From Owenia fusiformis (taxonomy: Eukaryota; Annelida; Polychaeta; Sabellida; Oweniidae), in assembly GCA_903813345.2 (NCBI GenBank), contig CAIIXF020000005.1, positions 41,457,394 through 41,521,393 of the forward strand: a stretch of DNA of 64,000 nt, in the 5' to 3' direction. The position numbers and the translations under genes were made by a program. Positions 34,701-49,700 of the stretch are shown piece by piece. The notes under the pieces are model-generated. The model did not search any database. It was not told the DNA's origin and saw only the letters and a list, made by a program, of their open reading frames with translations. The first letter of the stretch is position 1, and every line of letters begins with the position of its first letter.

Positions 34701-37700
34701 ATTGATACCTGAAACACGACGAACATTTACGATTGAATTTTGCCTGGGATCAGTTCTCTATCTTTATTGTACATTTATAATTGTTTTTATACAATGATGT
34801 TTTCCCCAAGCCCAAAGGCTTGAATTGTTTCAAAAAGAATCTGATATAAATGAACGACTTGACTGCCATCTGTATATGCTTAAACCCTATGATATAATGT
34901 AAAATAAGGTCTGGACAAGGATTCTGAAGGGGTCCTACGGACGTATTACACTGGCAGGTTGATCCAAGACCAAATTGACAATCTACTAGTTTTTCACATC
35001 GGTTGAAAAACTCGGGCTCAAGAAAAAGAATACAAAAAATGTTTCAAAGTGTCATCTTTTTAATGCAACCATTCAACAACATTTGAACATACTCTTCAAA
35101 AACGATTGACCAATGATGGATTCGAAACAAGAGATGTGACTGATACAGTGTTACACTGTGTACTTACCCCCGTCATTAGAGGAAGAATCAAACCCAGTGC
35201 CTAGCCATGACTTAGATCCCAACCCATAAATATCAATAATGCTGTCTGTAAGTAGGTCAACTCTCACAATGGCATTATTTTCCTGGAAGAAAAGACAGAA
35301 GAGTTCATGTATCAAAATATATGTGTTCGTCTTGTGTCAAGTCACGGCAAAATCAAGTTTAACACCAAGGCTCTGCCAAGTTAAATCATATTTAGTGCCA
35401 AGGCTCTGTCTAGGCAAGGCTATTCAAGGCTTTTCCGGGTCAAGGTGTCAAGACGCTGTCGGGGGCTCAGTTAAGTAAAAGTATGTGTCAATTCTCTGTT
35501 TAGTTAAGTGCCAAGGCTCTGCAAGGTTAAGTGTGATGTCAAGTTTTTACCAAGTCAAATCTACCGTCAAAGCTCTGCCAATTCAAGCTTATTGTCGAGT
35601 CTCTGCCCATTCCCATTTATTTTCATCTACCAATGTTGGTGGGGGCAACATGGGAATTACTCAAGACTAAATGTGTACATATATATTCATCAACTTATCA
35701 CATGCATTGTTATCGGTGAATCAACTCACCTGTAATGTAACATATGCCACTGTTTCATCAGTGTTGAGTACAACCGATTTTGGTTCCACATCCTGCGAGA
35801 ATGAACTTTTAAACGAGGTCTGGGGCAAACCTCTGTATAAATAGCGTACCCCACTTTGTTTGTAAGATTCATATCTGAAATGAGATGGAATGGTATATCT
35901 AAAATATTACGAGTTTTTTATTCTTTGAGGCTTCCTCAGAGTCCATTTTCTGCCCCTCGTTGGGAACATAGAGGACTGTTTTACCCTCTAGCTTTCAACG
36001 GGTGTCCGTTAAACTCGCCAGGAACTTGTGAAGCTGAGCTGAGAAATCGTTTTTAATACCTAGAAGGGGTTAAGAAAATTTCATTAAGCTAAAAATATTT
36101 TTGGAAAAGTTGTCTCAATAATAGGGTCTTTGCTGTAATACACGGTCTCAAATAAGTCCCACCCCACCCTCTATTGCCAAAACCAAGATACACGGTACCA
36201 AGTGTGATATATTATTATGAGCTTTATTATACTTGTATCCCACTTTTGGGCATGTTGTACAGCTTATATACAAAAAATAAAATGAAAACGCCTATTTATT
36301 TTTTCAATTGAGTTGACCACAGACTTAGAAACATTACAATTTGGGTATCTGGCATGATTTTAAGAATCAAGCATAAGAAAAATCAAAGAAGTTCACGATG
36401 AAGCAGTAACCAATTTTTGGATTTGGTTATGTGTAGGAAATAGAGGGGCATAGCAAGGATAGTGGTGAAGATATTTTTCGTAGCTTTTATATATAACAAT
36501 TTATTCCATAGTTAGCATGATATTCATAGGATAACATGTCAAAATAAAAACGGTATTTTTGTAATCAGTGATAAAATATAAAATATGATATTTTTGACAA
36601 ATTTTCACTTAATTATAACATACGGTTTTTTAGCCATGACATACGACGTCGTATGCGATGGTTTATATATTTTTGCTACTTCAGATTCAAAACGAGGCTA
36701 AGTGTCAACATCGCCGGTGTGAAAGAAATGATGGTCCCCCAGGGATTATGGTACCCTTTCTCAACGGCCCTTACTGGCCCTGATTGCGCATAAGATAATG
36801 AGGGAAAGAGTTGTATTTAGGTCACCATATAAATCAATGGAGAGTAGGACCATAATTTGATAGGACCTCCCACCCTTTTACACCGGATCGTTTGGAAATT
36901 CGAATTAAATAACTTAATTTCCGACGATTCTGATGATGACTTTAACTATGGAATAAAAAGAACATCCTATGATTTACTCGTGATATGATTTTAATCCACT
37001 CATGGATATTGATATCTGCACTCTCTCGCTACATTCGCTCGTGCAGATATCATATCCATTCGTGGATAAAAAACATATCACTCATAAATCATAGGATATC
37101 CCCTATTTATCCGATGGATACTAAATATATATGGGGATAACGACACAAGATAATTTTGGTATGCGCCACTAAAATCGTATCCGATCCATATGACGTGATA
37201 TCCAATCGTATCCGACGGATACTATTAAAAAAAATTTGAAAAAAATGAGAAAAATTGAATTTTTTTTTATTCAATTCGGAATAGATTTTTGGAAAAAGAA
37301 TTTGAAAAAAAATTTGAAAATAAAAATTGAAAAAAGATTTTGAAAAAATGAGTCAATACAAAATAGCGACCATAGGATAAATATGATATCCTATTCTTTT
37401 CTCGGCTATCATTTTTATCCACTCTTGGATATCGCCGATCTCCACTCATTCGCTGCGCTCACTGGTGGAGATGGGCGATATCCACTCATGGATAAAAATG
37501 GTATCCTTCAAAAATCATAGGATATCCTCTATATATTATTTGAATATACGTTTTTGTGACAGTGAAATTCGTTGGTCTCAAGTAGTACAAAAAGTTATCA
37601 TGCGATTTACATCTGGTTTATTGTATCTGTAAGAAATTGAATTAATTGAGAATTAGATGGAATTTCATGTAGATTGAATGATTATTTATAGATGATATTA

Positions 37701-40700
37701 TTATAACAAGAATGTGCTCTGGGGTCCCCAAAAATGAACCCGAAAATCAAAAAAGGATAAAGGTACAAAGTATAGGAAAGTTGTAATTCATACATGTTCT
37801 TCATAATAACAAAGTTAATTTTCAAGGGGTTTTCAATCACTTTTCATTTTACATCAATCACTTTTCATTTGGAATTGGACAATCACTTGTCATCTGACAT
37901 CAATCACCTTTCTTTTGGAATTTGACATCAATTATTTTTCATTTGACATCAATTACTTTTTCATTTGGAACGATTTGGAATTAGACTATTTTGATATCAA
38001 TGACTTTCATTTTGAATTTGATATCAATTACTTTTCATTTGGATTTTTGGAATTAGACTATTTTTACATCAATCACTTTTCATTTGGACGGTGACATCAA
38101 TCACTTTTCATCTGACATCAATCACTTTTCAGGGCTTATTGTTTTTTTGTGATATCCATGGAGAAAAAGCATTAAGATGTTACGCAATTCACTTGCTCTT
38201 CGGTCACACAAAAATTTTGAAAATACACTTAATTTTAAATTGATTCTAAAAGATGCATCAATATATCATTTAAATTGTAGTACATTATGTGTAAATTGCA
38301 TGTCGCACGTTTTCAACAAAAACTGTTCATCCAAGCGCACTAACACCACACTAATAGCTGTATCAACTTTGTCAATCACACTCGCGCTTCATTGTCATAT
38401 TGCACCATATGTGTTTCATAGCAATAAACTGTGATATCTTTCAAAATAATGGTCTGGTCGTGGAGGACGCTTGGATAAGCTATTTTTGTTGAAAGCAAGT
38501 GAGCATGTAATTTGCATTGCACGACTTATTGTCATTTTTTATGATACCCTTATCTTGTATTCGCAAATGCAACTATAACGCCTGTCGCCAATCGGATTTA
38601 CCTACTAGGTGTCTTCAATCATGAAAGCTCCACGGTGTTCATTTGTTATATTAGTGATTTTTGCATGTTTATTTATGTATATTTATCACACATTTAGTGT
38701 CGCACAATCAAGGAATAAAGGAATGAATGATGAATGCCAAACAAATCAAAAGAACAACATTTCTCAAAATTTTGGATTTGATCAAATGAACGTTACAGAG
38801 AATCTTAAATATAAAGTACCTAATATTGTGCACTATACATGGTATACAAAAAAACCGATAGAGTGGACATTTTTGCAATATCTTAGTGTATTGAGCGCAT
38901 CAAAGTTCATAAAGCCATCAAGGATTATGTTTCACACAAACTGCACTCCAATTGGACATTACTGGAATCGAACAACTCAGATTCCAAATCTTGAAATTAT
39001 TCAACGAAGTCCCCCAATTAAAATATTTGGTAAGAAAGTCCTCTTTTTTTATGAGACCTCGGCAACTAATATTGACAGACTTCTAATACTGAACAGAAAT
39101 GGAGGTATATGTTTAGACACGGATGTGATAGCTTTAAAATCATTTGATCCACTTCGTGTTTACCCATTTACAATGGGTTCTGAAAGCATAACAAAATGGG
39201 TTCTATTAAGTGGAGGCATCATCCTATCAGAGCCTGGCTCAACATTTTTGAAAATATGGATAAACAATTACGTAGATGACCAGAGCTCACAATGGGCGTA
39301 CAATTCCGGAAAAATGCCAACCAAAATTGCAGCACGCTTTCCAGAAGATATTCATATTGAAATGACATCACTACACCGGCCATCACACAAGGAACTCGAT
39401 CAGATATTTGTTAGGAAGATCAACTGGCATAACAATTATGCAGTTCATATTATTGTTCGAAGGTGGAGAAAGCATATACCAACTGAAAGGGAAATAAATG
39501 CTTCTGATACAACATTTGGGGAAATATCAAGAATGGTGTTGTATGGCTCCATTCCATAAGACAAGCTTGATGTTCTATGTTGATATAAGATAATTTTAAA
39601 TGTATAATGGAATAAAGACTGTAAAAGGGAATGCAAACATTTTATGCCACCATTTGTGATGTGATATATAAAAATGTATTTGACCCTCACCTAAATTAGT
39701 ATGTTAAGGTGAGTTGGTAGTTAACAGGAAATGACAAAACAAAAAATGACAAAACCATGCTGGATTTTCAAAAATTTTCGAACCAAGATAAGAGAGTTCT
39801 GTTTTGACCTCCAGTCAGTTTAACTAGTTCCACATATCATTTACATGACCAGACACAATGGAAATGGTCAAAATGACCCTAAACTATGTTTTTGAATTTA
39901 TTTTAGAACTTGAATTAAAAAAAGCAAAAATCGCGGCTAGCCCAAGCCCTAGCCAAAGGTTTAGGGTCGATAAAAATTTGACAATATCAGAAATTTATGT
40001 CAATCCTAACGTTTTGCTCCTTTTTGCTTCTTTCTAACAAATGTCGTATTCCATGTTCTTACAAAATAAGTCCAAATCGTGTGAAAAAAACATGTCGCTA
40101 CTACAGTCTCAGCTGTATTGACTAGCCTTTATGGCCGTTTCGTTAGCGTCTGCCTCGTGAGGTTCGGGGTTCGATTCCCGCACTGGACATTGAATTTAGC
40201 TCCCTTTCGGGTCTAGTATCTGAGTTGTTACATTACAGCTCCCCGACGGACGTGCCAAGGGGTCGTTACATTGGTGTTAGAAGTGGGATTGCCCTTTGGA
40301 ATCAGTTACGATGAGACGTCATCTTCCAAGGGTGGGGGGATTGTGTAATGACCTTCGCGTTTATGGCCGACTCGGTAGAGCATCAGCCTCTTGAGCGGAA
40401 GGTCCTGGGCTCGAATCCTGCACAGGCATTGGATTCAGCACACTCCCCTTTCGGGACAATTATCTGGCAGGTTACACTACAGCTCCCCCACAGACGTGTC
40501 CAAGGGTCGAAACAGAACATTGAACGAACATTTGCCAAATGAGATGTTTCAAACTCTGGATTACACTTGTAACACTTTGCTAAACCCTGTACTAACACAC
40601 CCCCTATCACTAGCTTCAAAATCATGATAGATGAAACTAAACTACTGAAATCAAAAGATTACTTGATATCTCAAAATGTGTACCCTGCGCGCAGAGTCTA

Positions 40701-43700
40701 GTTAAACTACAAACACGTGTCTCGTTTGCCTTTCATTATATTGAGTGAAGCTCAGTGTAATGACTTTGACACTTGTCTAGCTTACCTTTCATTATATTAT
40801 GTGAAGCTCGGTGTAATGACTTTGACACTTGTCTCGTTTGCCTTTCATTATATTATGTGAAGCTCAGTGTAATGACTTTGACACTTGTCTAGCTTGCCTT
40901 TCATTATATTATGTGAAGTTCAGTGTAATGACTTTGACACTTGTCTAGCTTGCCTTTCATTATATTAAGTGAAGCTCAGTGTAATGACTTTGACACTTGT
41001 CTAGCTTACCTTTCATTATATTAAGTGAAGCTCAGTGTAATAACTTTGACACTTGTCTAGCTTGCCTTTCATTATATTATGTGAAGCTCAGCGTAATGAC
41101 TTTGACACTTGTCTAGCTTGCCTTTCATTATATTATGTGAAGCTCAGTGTTATGACTTTGACACTTGTCTAGCTTACCTTTCATTATATTAAGTGAAGCT
41201 CAGTGTAATAACTTTGACACTTGTCTAGCTTGCCTTTCATTATATTATGTGAAGATCAGTGTAATGACTTTGACACTTGTCTAGCTTGCTTTTCATTATA
41301 TTATGTGAAGCTCAGTGTTATGACTTTGACACTTGTCTAGCTTACCTTTCATTATATTATGTGAAGCTCAGTGTAATGACTTTGACACTTGTCTAGCTTG
41401 CTTTTCATTATATTATGTGAAGCTCAGTGTAATAACTTTGACACTTGTCTAGCTTGCTTTTCATTATATTATGTGAAGCTCAGTGTAATGACCTTGACAC
41501 TTGTCTAGCTTGCCTTTCATTATATTATGTGAAGCTCAGTGTAATGACCTTGACACTTGTCTAGCTTGCCTTTCATTATATCATGTGAAGCTCAGTGTAA
41601 TGACTTTGACACCTGTCTAGCTTACCTTTCATTATATTATGTGAAGCTCAGTGTAATGACTTTGACACTTGTCTAGCTTGCCTTTCATTATATTATGTAA
41701 AGCTCAGTGTAATGACTTTGACACTTGTCTAGCTTACCTTTCATTATATTATGTGAAGCTCAGTGTAATGACTTTGACACCTGTCTAGCTTGCCTTTCAT
41801 TATATTATGTAAAGCTCAGTGTAATGACTTTGACACTTGTCTAGCTTACCTTTCATTATATTATGTGAAGCTCAGTGTAATGACTTTGACACTTGTCTAG
41901 CTTGCTTTTCATTATATTATGTGAAGCTCAGTGTAATAACTTTGACACTTGTCTAGCTTGCCTTTCATTATATCATGTGAAGCTCAGTGTAATGACTTTG
42001 ACACTTATCTAGCTTGCCTTTCATTATATTATGTGAAGCTCAGTGTAATGACTTTGACACTTGTCTAACTTGCCTTTCATTATATTATGTGAAGCTCAGT
42101 GTAATGACTTTGACACTTGTCTCGTTTGCCTTTCATTATATTAAGTGAAGCTCAGTGTAATGACTTTGACACTTGTCTCGTTTGCCTTTCATTATATTAT
42201 GTGAAGCTCAGTGTAATGACTTTGACACTTGTCTAGCTTGTCTTTCATTATATTATGTGAAGCTCAGTGTTATGACTTTGACACTTGTCTAGCTTGCCTT
42301 TCATTATATTATGTGAAGCTCAGTGTTATGACTTTGACACTTGTCTAGCTTGCCTTTCATTATATTATGTGAAGCTCAGTGTTATGACTTTGACACTTGT
42401 CTAGCTTGCCTTTCATTATATTATGTGAAGCTCAGTGTTATGACTTTGACACTTGTCTAGCATGTCTTTCATTATATTAAGTGAAGCTCAGTGTAATGAC
42501 TTTGACACCTGTCTAGCATGTCTTTCATTATATTAAGTGAAGCTCAGTGTAATGACTTTAACACTTGTCTAGCTTACCTTTCATTATATTATGTGAAGCT
42601 CAGTGTAATGACTTTGACACTTGTCTAGCTTACCTTTCATTATATTATGTGAAGCTCAGTGTAATGACTTTGACACTTGTCTAGCTTACCTTTCATTATA
42701 TTAAGTGAAGCTCAGCGTAATGACTTTGACACTTGTCTAGCTTGCCTTTCATTATATTATGTGAAGCTCAGTGTTATGACTTTGACACTTGTCTAGCTTG
42801 CCTTTCATTATATTATGTGAAGCTCAGTGTTATGACTTTGACACTTGTCTAGCATGTCTTTCATTATATTAAGTGAAGCTCAGTGTAATGACTTTGACAC
42901 CTGTCTAGCATGTCTTTCATTATATTAAGTGAAGCTCAGTGTAATGACTTTAACACTTGTCTAGCTTACCTTTCATTATATTATGTGAAGCTCAGTGTAA
43001 TGACTTTGACACTTGTCTAGCTTACCTTTCATTATATAATGTGAAGCTTAGTGTAATGACTTTGACACTTGTCTAGCTTACCTTTCATTATATTATGTGA
43101 AGCTCAGTGTAATGACTTTGACACTTGTCTAGCTTACCTTTCATTATATTAAGTGAAGCTCAGTGTAATAACTTTGACACTTGTCTAGCTTGCCTTTCAT
43201 TATATTATGTGAAGATCAGTGTAATGACTTTGACACTTGTCTAGCTTGCTTTTCATTATATTATGTGAAGCTCAGTGTAATGACTTTGACACTTGTCTAG
43301 CTTACCTTTCATTATATTAAGTGAAGCTCAGTGTAATAACTTTGACACTTGTCTAGCTTGCCTTTCATTATATTATGTGAAGATCAGTGTAATGACTTTG
43401 ACACTTGTCTAGCATGTCTTTCATTATATTATGTGAAGCTCAGTGTAATGACTTTGACACTTGTCTAGCATGTCTTTCATTATATTAAGTGAAGCTCAGT
43501 GTAATGACTTTGACACCTGTCTAGCATGTCTTTCATTATATTAAGTGAAGCTCAGTGTAATGACTTTAACACTTGTCTAGTATGTCTTTCATTATATTAT
43601 GTGAAGCTCAGTGTAATGACTTTGACACTTGTCTGACTTGCCTTTCATTATATTATGTGAAGCTCAGTGTAATGACTTTGACACTTGTCTAGCTTACCTT

Positions 43701-46700
43701 TCATTATATTAAGTGAAGCTCAGTGTAATAACTTTGACACTTGTCTAGCTTGTCTTTCATTATATTATGTGAAGCTCAGTGTAATGACTTTGACACCTGT
43801 CTAGCATGTCTTTCATTATATTAAGTGAAGCTCAGTGTAATGACTTTAACACTTGTCTAGTATGTCTTTCATTATATTATGTGAAGCTCAGTGTAATGAC
43901 TTTGACACTTGTCTGACTTGCCTTTCATTATATTATGTGAAGCTCAGTGTAATGACTTTGACACTTGTCTAGCTTACCTTTCATTATATTAAGTGAAGCT
44001 CAGTGTAATAACTTTGACACTTGTCTAGCTTGTCTTTCATTATATTAAGTGAAGCTCAGCGTAATGACTTTGACACTTGTCTGACTTGCCTTTCATTATA
44101 TTATGTGAAGCTCAGTGTTATGACTTTGACACTTGTCTCGTTTGCCTTTCATTATATCATGTGAAGCTCAGTGTAATGACTTTGACACCTGTCTAGCATG
44201 TCTTTCATTATATTAAGTGAAGCTCAGTGTAATGACTTTAACACTTGTCTAGCATGTCTTTCATTATATTATGTGAAGCTCAGTGTAATGACTTTGACAC
44301 TTGTCTAGCTTACCTTTCATTATATTATGTAAAGATCAGTGTTATGACTTTGACACTTGTCTAGCTTGCCTTTCATTATATTATGTGAAGCTCAGTGTTA
44401 TGACTTTGACACTTGTCTAGCTTACCTTTCATTATATTAAGTGAAGCTCAGTGTAATGACTTTGACACTTGTCTAGCTTACCTTTCATTATATTATGTGA
44501 AGCTCGGTGTAATGACTTTGACACTTGTCTAGCTTACCTTTCATTATATTATGTGAAGCTCAGTGTAATGACTTTGACACTTGTCTGACTTGCCTTTCAT
44601 TATATTATGTGAAGCTCAGTGTAATGACTTTGACACTTGTCTGACTTGCCTTTCATTATATTATGTGAAGCTCAGTGTTATGACTTTGACACTTGTCTAG
44701 CTTGCCTTTCATTATATTATGTGAAGCTCAGTGTTATGACTTTGACACTTGTCTCGTTTGCCTTTCATTATATTATGTGAAGCTCAGCGTAATGACTTTG
44801 ACACTTGTCTAGCTTGCCTTTCATTATATTATGTAAAGCTCAGTGTTATGACTTTGACACTTGTCTAGCTTGCCTTTCATTATATTATGTGAAGCTCAGC
44901 GTAATGACTTTGACACTTGTCTAGCTTGCCTTTCATTATATTATGTAAAGATCAGTGTTATGACTTTGACACTTGTCTAGCTTGCCTTTCATTATATTAT
45001 GTGAAGCTCAGTGTTATGACTTTGACACTTGTCTAGCTTACCTTTCATTATATTAAGTGAAGCTCAGTGTAATGACTTTGACACTTGTCTAGCTTACCTT
45101 TCATTATATTATGTGAAGCTCGGTGTAATGACTTTGACACTTGTCTAGCTTACCTTTCATTATATTATGTGAAGCTCAGTGTAATGACTTTGACACTTGT
45201 CTGACTTGCCTTTCATTATATTATGTGAAGCTCAGTGTAATGACTTTGACACTTGTCTGACTTGCCTTTCATTATATTATGTGAAGCTCAGTGTTATGAC
45301 TTTGACACTTGTCTAGCTTGCCTTTCATTATATTATGTGAAGCTCAGTGTTATGACTTTGACACTTGTCTCGTTTGCCTTTCATTATATTATGTGAAGCT
45401 CAGCGTAATGACTTTGACACTTGTCTAGCTTGCCTTTCATTATATTATGTAAAGCTCAGTGTAATGACTTTGACACTTGTCTAGCTTGCCTTTCATTATA
45501 TTATGTGAAGCTCAGTGTTATGACTTTGACACTTGTCTCGTTTGCCTTTCATTATATTATGTGAAGTTCAGTGTAATGACTTTGACACCTGTCTAGCATG
45601 TCTTTCATTATATTATGTGAAGCTCAGCGTAATGACTTTGACACTTGTCTAGCTTGCCTTTCATTATATTATGTGAAGCTCAGCGTAATGACTTTGACAC
45701 TTGTCTAGCTTGCCTTTCATTATATTATGTAAAGCTCAGTGTAATGACTTTGACACTTGTCTAGCTTACCTTTCATTATATTATGTGAAGCTCGGTGTAA
45801 TGACTTTGACACTTGTCTAGCTTACCTTTCATTATATTATGTGAAGCTCAGTGTAATGACTTTGACACTTGTCTGACTTGCCTTTCATTATATTATGTGA
45901 AGCTCAGTGTAATGACTTTGACACTTGTCTGACTTGCCTTTCATTATATTATGTGAAGCTCAGTGTTATGACTTTGACACTTGTCTAGCTTGCCTTTCAT
46001 TATATTATGTGAAGCTCAGTGTTATGACTTTGACACTTGTCTAGCTTGCCTTTCATTATATTATGTGAAGCTCAGCGTAATGACTTTGACACTTGTCTAG
46101 CTTGCCTTTCATTATATTATGTAAAGCTCAGTGTAATGACTTTGACACTTGTCTAGCTTACCTTTCATTATATTATGTGAAGCTCGGTGTAATGACTTTG
46201 ACACTTGTCTAGCTTACCTTTCATTATATTATGTGAAGCTCAGTGTAATGACTTTGACACTTGTCTGACTTGCCTTTCATTATATTATGTGAAGCTCAGT
46301 GTAATGACTTTGACACTTGTCTGACTTGCCTTTCATTATATTATGTGAAGCTCAGTGTTATGACTTTGACACTTGTCTAGCTTGCCTTTCATTATATTAT
46401 GTGAAGCTCAGTGTTATGACTTTGACACTTGTCTAGCTTGCCTTTCATTATATTAAGTGAAGCTCAGCGTAATGACTTTGACACTTGTCTCGTTTGCCTT
46501 TCATTATATTAAGTGAAGCTCAGCGTAATGACTTTAACACTTGTCTAGCTTACCTTTCATTATATTATGTGAAGCTCAGCGTAATGACTTTGACACTTGT
46601 CTAGCTTGCCTTTCATTATATTATGTGAAGCTCAGTGTTATGACTTTGACACTTGTCTAGCTTACCTTTCATTATATTATGTGAAGCTCAGTGTAATGAC

Positions 46701-49700
46701 TTTGACACTTGTCTGGCTTGCCTTTCATTATATTATGTGAAGCTCAGTGTTATGACTTTGACACTTGTCTCGTTTGCCTTTCATTATATTATGTGAAGCT
46801 CAGTGTAATGACTTTGACACTTGTCTGACTTGCCTTTCATTATATTATGTGAAGCTCAGTGTAATGACTTTGACACTTGTCTGACTTGCCTTTCATTATA
46901 TTATGTGAAGCTCAGTGTAATGACTTTGACACTTGTCTGACTTGCCTTTCATTATATTATGTGAAGCTCAGCGTAATGACTTTGACACTTGTCTGACTTG
47001 CCTTTCATTATATTATGTGAAGCTCAGTGTAATGACTTTGACACTTGTCTAGCTTGCCTTTCATTATATTATGTGAAGTTCAGTGTAATGACTTTGACAC
47101 TTGTCTAGCTTGCCTTTCATTATATTATGTGAAGCTCAGTGTAATGACTTTGACACTTGTCTGACTTGCCTTTCATTATATTATGTGAAGCTCAGTGTAA
47201 TGACTTTGACACTTGTCTAGCTTACCTTTCATTATATTATGTGAAGATCAGTGTAATGACTTTGACACTTGTCTAGCTTGCCTTTCATTATATTAAGTGA
47301 AGCTCAGTGTAATGACTTTGACACTTGTCTAGCTTACCTTTCATTATATTAAGTGAAGCTCAGTGTAATGACTTTGACACTTGTCTAGCTTGCCTTTCAT
47401 TATATTAAGTGAAGCTCAGTGTAATGACTTTGACACCTGTCTAGCATGTCTTTCATTATATTATGTGAAGCTCAGTGTAATGACTTTGACACTTGTCTAG
47501 CTTGCCTTTCATTATATTATGTGAAGTTCAGTGTAATGACTTTGACACTTGTCTAGCTTGCCTTTCATTATATTAAGTGAAGCTCAGTGTAATGACTTTG
47601 ACACTTGTCTAGCTTACCTTTCATTATATTAAGTGAAGCTCAGTGTAATAACTTTGACACTTGTCTAGCTTGCCTTTCATTATATTATGTGAAGCTCAGT
47701 GTAATGACTTTGACACTTGTCTGACTTGCCTTTCATTATATTATGTGAAGCTCAGCGTAATGACTTTGACACTTGTCTGACTTGCCTTTCATTATATTAA
47801 GTGAAGCTCAGCGTAATGACTTTGACACTTGTCTGACTTGCCTTTCATTATATTATGTAAAGCTCAGTGTAATGACTTTAACACTTGTCTAGCTTGTCTT
47901 TCATTATATTATGTGAAGCTCAGTGTATTAACTTTGACACTTGTCTAGTTTGCCTTTCATTATATTAAGTGAAGCTCATCAGTGTAATGACTTTGACACT
48001 TGTCTAGCATGTCTTTCATTATATTATGTGAAGATCAGTGTAATGACTTTGACACTTATCTAGCTTGCCTTTCATTATATTATGTGAAGCTCAGTGTAAT
48101 GACTTTGACACTTGTCTAGCTTACCTTTCATTATATTATGTAAAGATCAGTGTTATGACTTTGACACTTGTCTAGCTTGCCTTTCATTATATTATGTGAA
48201 GCTCAGTGTTATGACTTTGACACTTGTCTAGCTTACCTTTCATTATATTAAGTGAAGCTCAGTGTAATGACTTTGACACTTGTCTAGCTTACCTTTCATT
48301 ATATTATGTGAAGCTCGGTGTAATGACTTTGACACTTGTCTAGCTTACCTTTCATTATATTATGTGAAGCTCAGTGTAATGACTTTGACACTTGTCTAGC
48401 TTACCTTTCATTATATTATGTGAAGCTCAGTGTAATGACTTTGACACTTGTCTAGCTTGCTTTTCATTATATTAAGTGAAGCTCAGTGTTATGACTTTGA
48501 CACTTGTCTAGCTTGCCTTTCATTATATTATGTGAAGCTCAGTGTAATGACTTTGACACTTGTCTAGCTTGCCTTTCATTATATTATGTGAAGCTCAGTG
48601 TTATGACTTTGACACTTGTCTAGCTTACCTTTCATTATATTATGTAAAGCTCGGTGTAATGACTTTAACACTTGTCTAGCTTACCTTTCATTATATTATG
48701 TAAAGCTCGGTGTAATGACTTTAACACTTGTCTAGCATGCCTTTCATTATATTATGTGAAGCTCAGTGTAATGACTTTGACACTTGTCTAGCTTGTCTTT
48801 CATTATATTATGTGAAGCTCGGTGTAATGACTTTGACACTTGTCTAGCTTACCTTTCATTATATTATGTGAAGATCAGTGTAATGACTTTGACACTTGTC
48901 TAGCTTGTCTTTCATTATATTATGTGAAGCTCAGTGTAATGACTTTGACACTTGTCTAGCTTGTCTTTCATTATATTATGTGAAGCTCAGTGTAATGACC
49001 TTGACACTTGTCTAGCTTACCTTTCATTATATTATGTGAAGCTCAGTGTAATGACTTTGACACCTGTCTAGCTTGTCTTTCATTATATTATGTAAAGCTC
49101 AGTGTAATGACTTTAACACTTGTCTAGCTTGTCTTTCATTATATTATGTGAAGCTCAGTGTAATGACCTTGACACTTGTCTAGCTTACCTTTCATTATAT
49201 TATGTGAAGCTCAGTGTAATGACTTTGACACCTGTCTAGCTTGTCTTTCATTATATTATGTAAAGCTCAGTGTAATGACTTTAACACTTGTCTAGCTTGT
49301 CTTTCATTATATTATGTGAAGCTCAGTGTAATGACCTTGACACTTGTCTAGCTTGCCTTTCATTATATCATGTGAAGCTCAGTGTAATGTCTTTGACACT
49401 TGTCTAGCTTACCTTTCATTAAATTCTGTGATGCCCAGTGTAATGACTTTGACACCTGTCTAGCATGCCTTTCTTATATCTATATTATGTAAAGCTCAGT
49501 AAAATGACTTTGATTCTTGTCTAGCCTACCTTTCATTAAATTCTGTGAAGCCCAGTGTAGTGGCTGTAACGCTGCCATAAGCAATGTCTCCACCGGAGAA
49601 TTCCAATATAGAAATGGAGCCTTCAGCGTCGTAATACGGATTGCTGTTAATTGATTGACCAAGGTTGCCTTGATTTACTACTACTGCTTTTCTACAATCT

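Larger units (their letters stand above)
35875..49529. other. gene C intron 3 (13.7 kb)
   Basis: This large intron holds two ATATC-type foldback elements, a CCGGTGT-ended MITE, a TCAATCACTTTTCATT minisatellite, a plus-strand glycosyltransferase gene, two SINE copies and the 56-bp satellite. No other exon of gene C is required here, because phase 2 is shared across the intron. Confidence 0.8.

Noticed and set aside
40148-40420. True tRNA genes
   Set aside because: B boxes and a partial A box are present, but the stems do not pair into a cloverleaf and both copies share a non-tRNA tail, so SINE is the better call.
40710-49529. CRISPR-like array
   Set aside because: Units are contiguous 56-mers with no unique spacers, in a eukaryotic intron, and they match the neighbouring exon junction.
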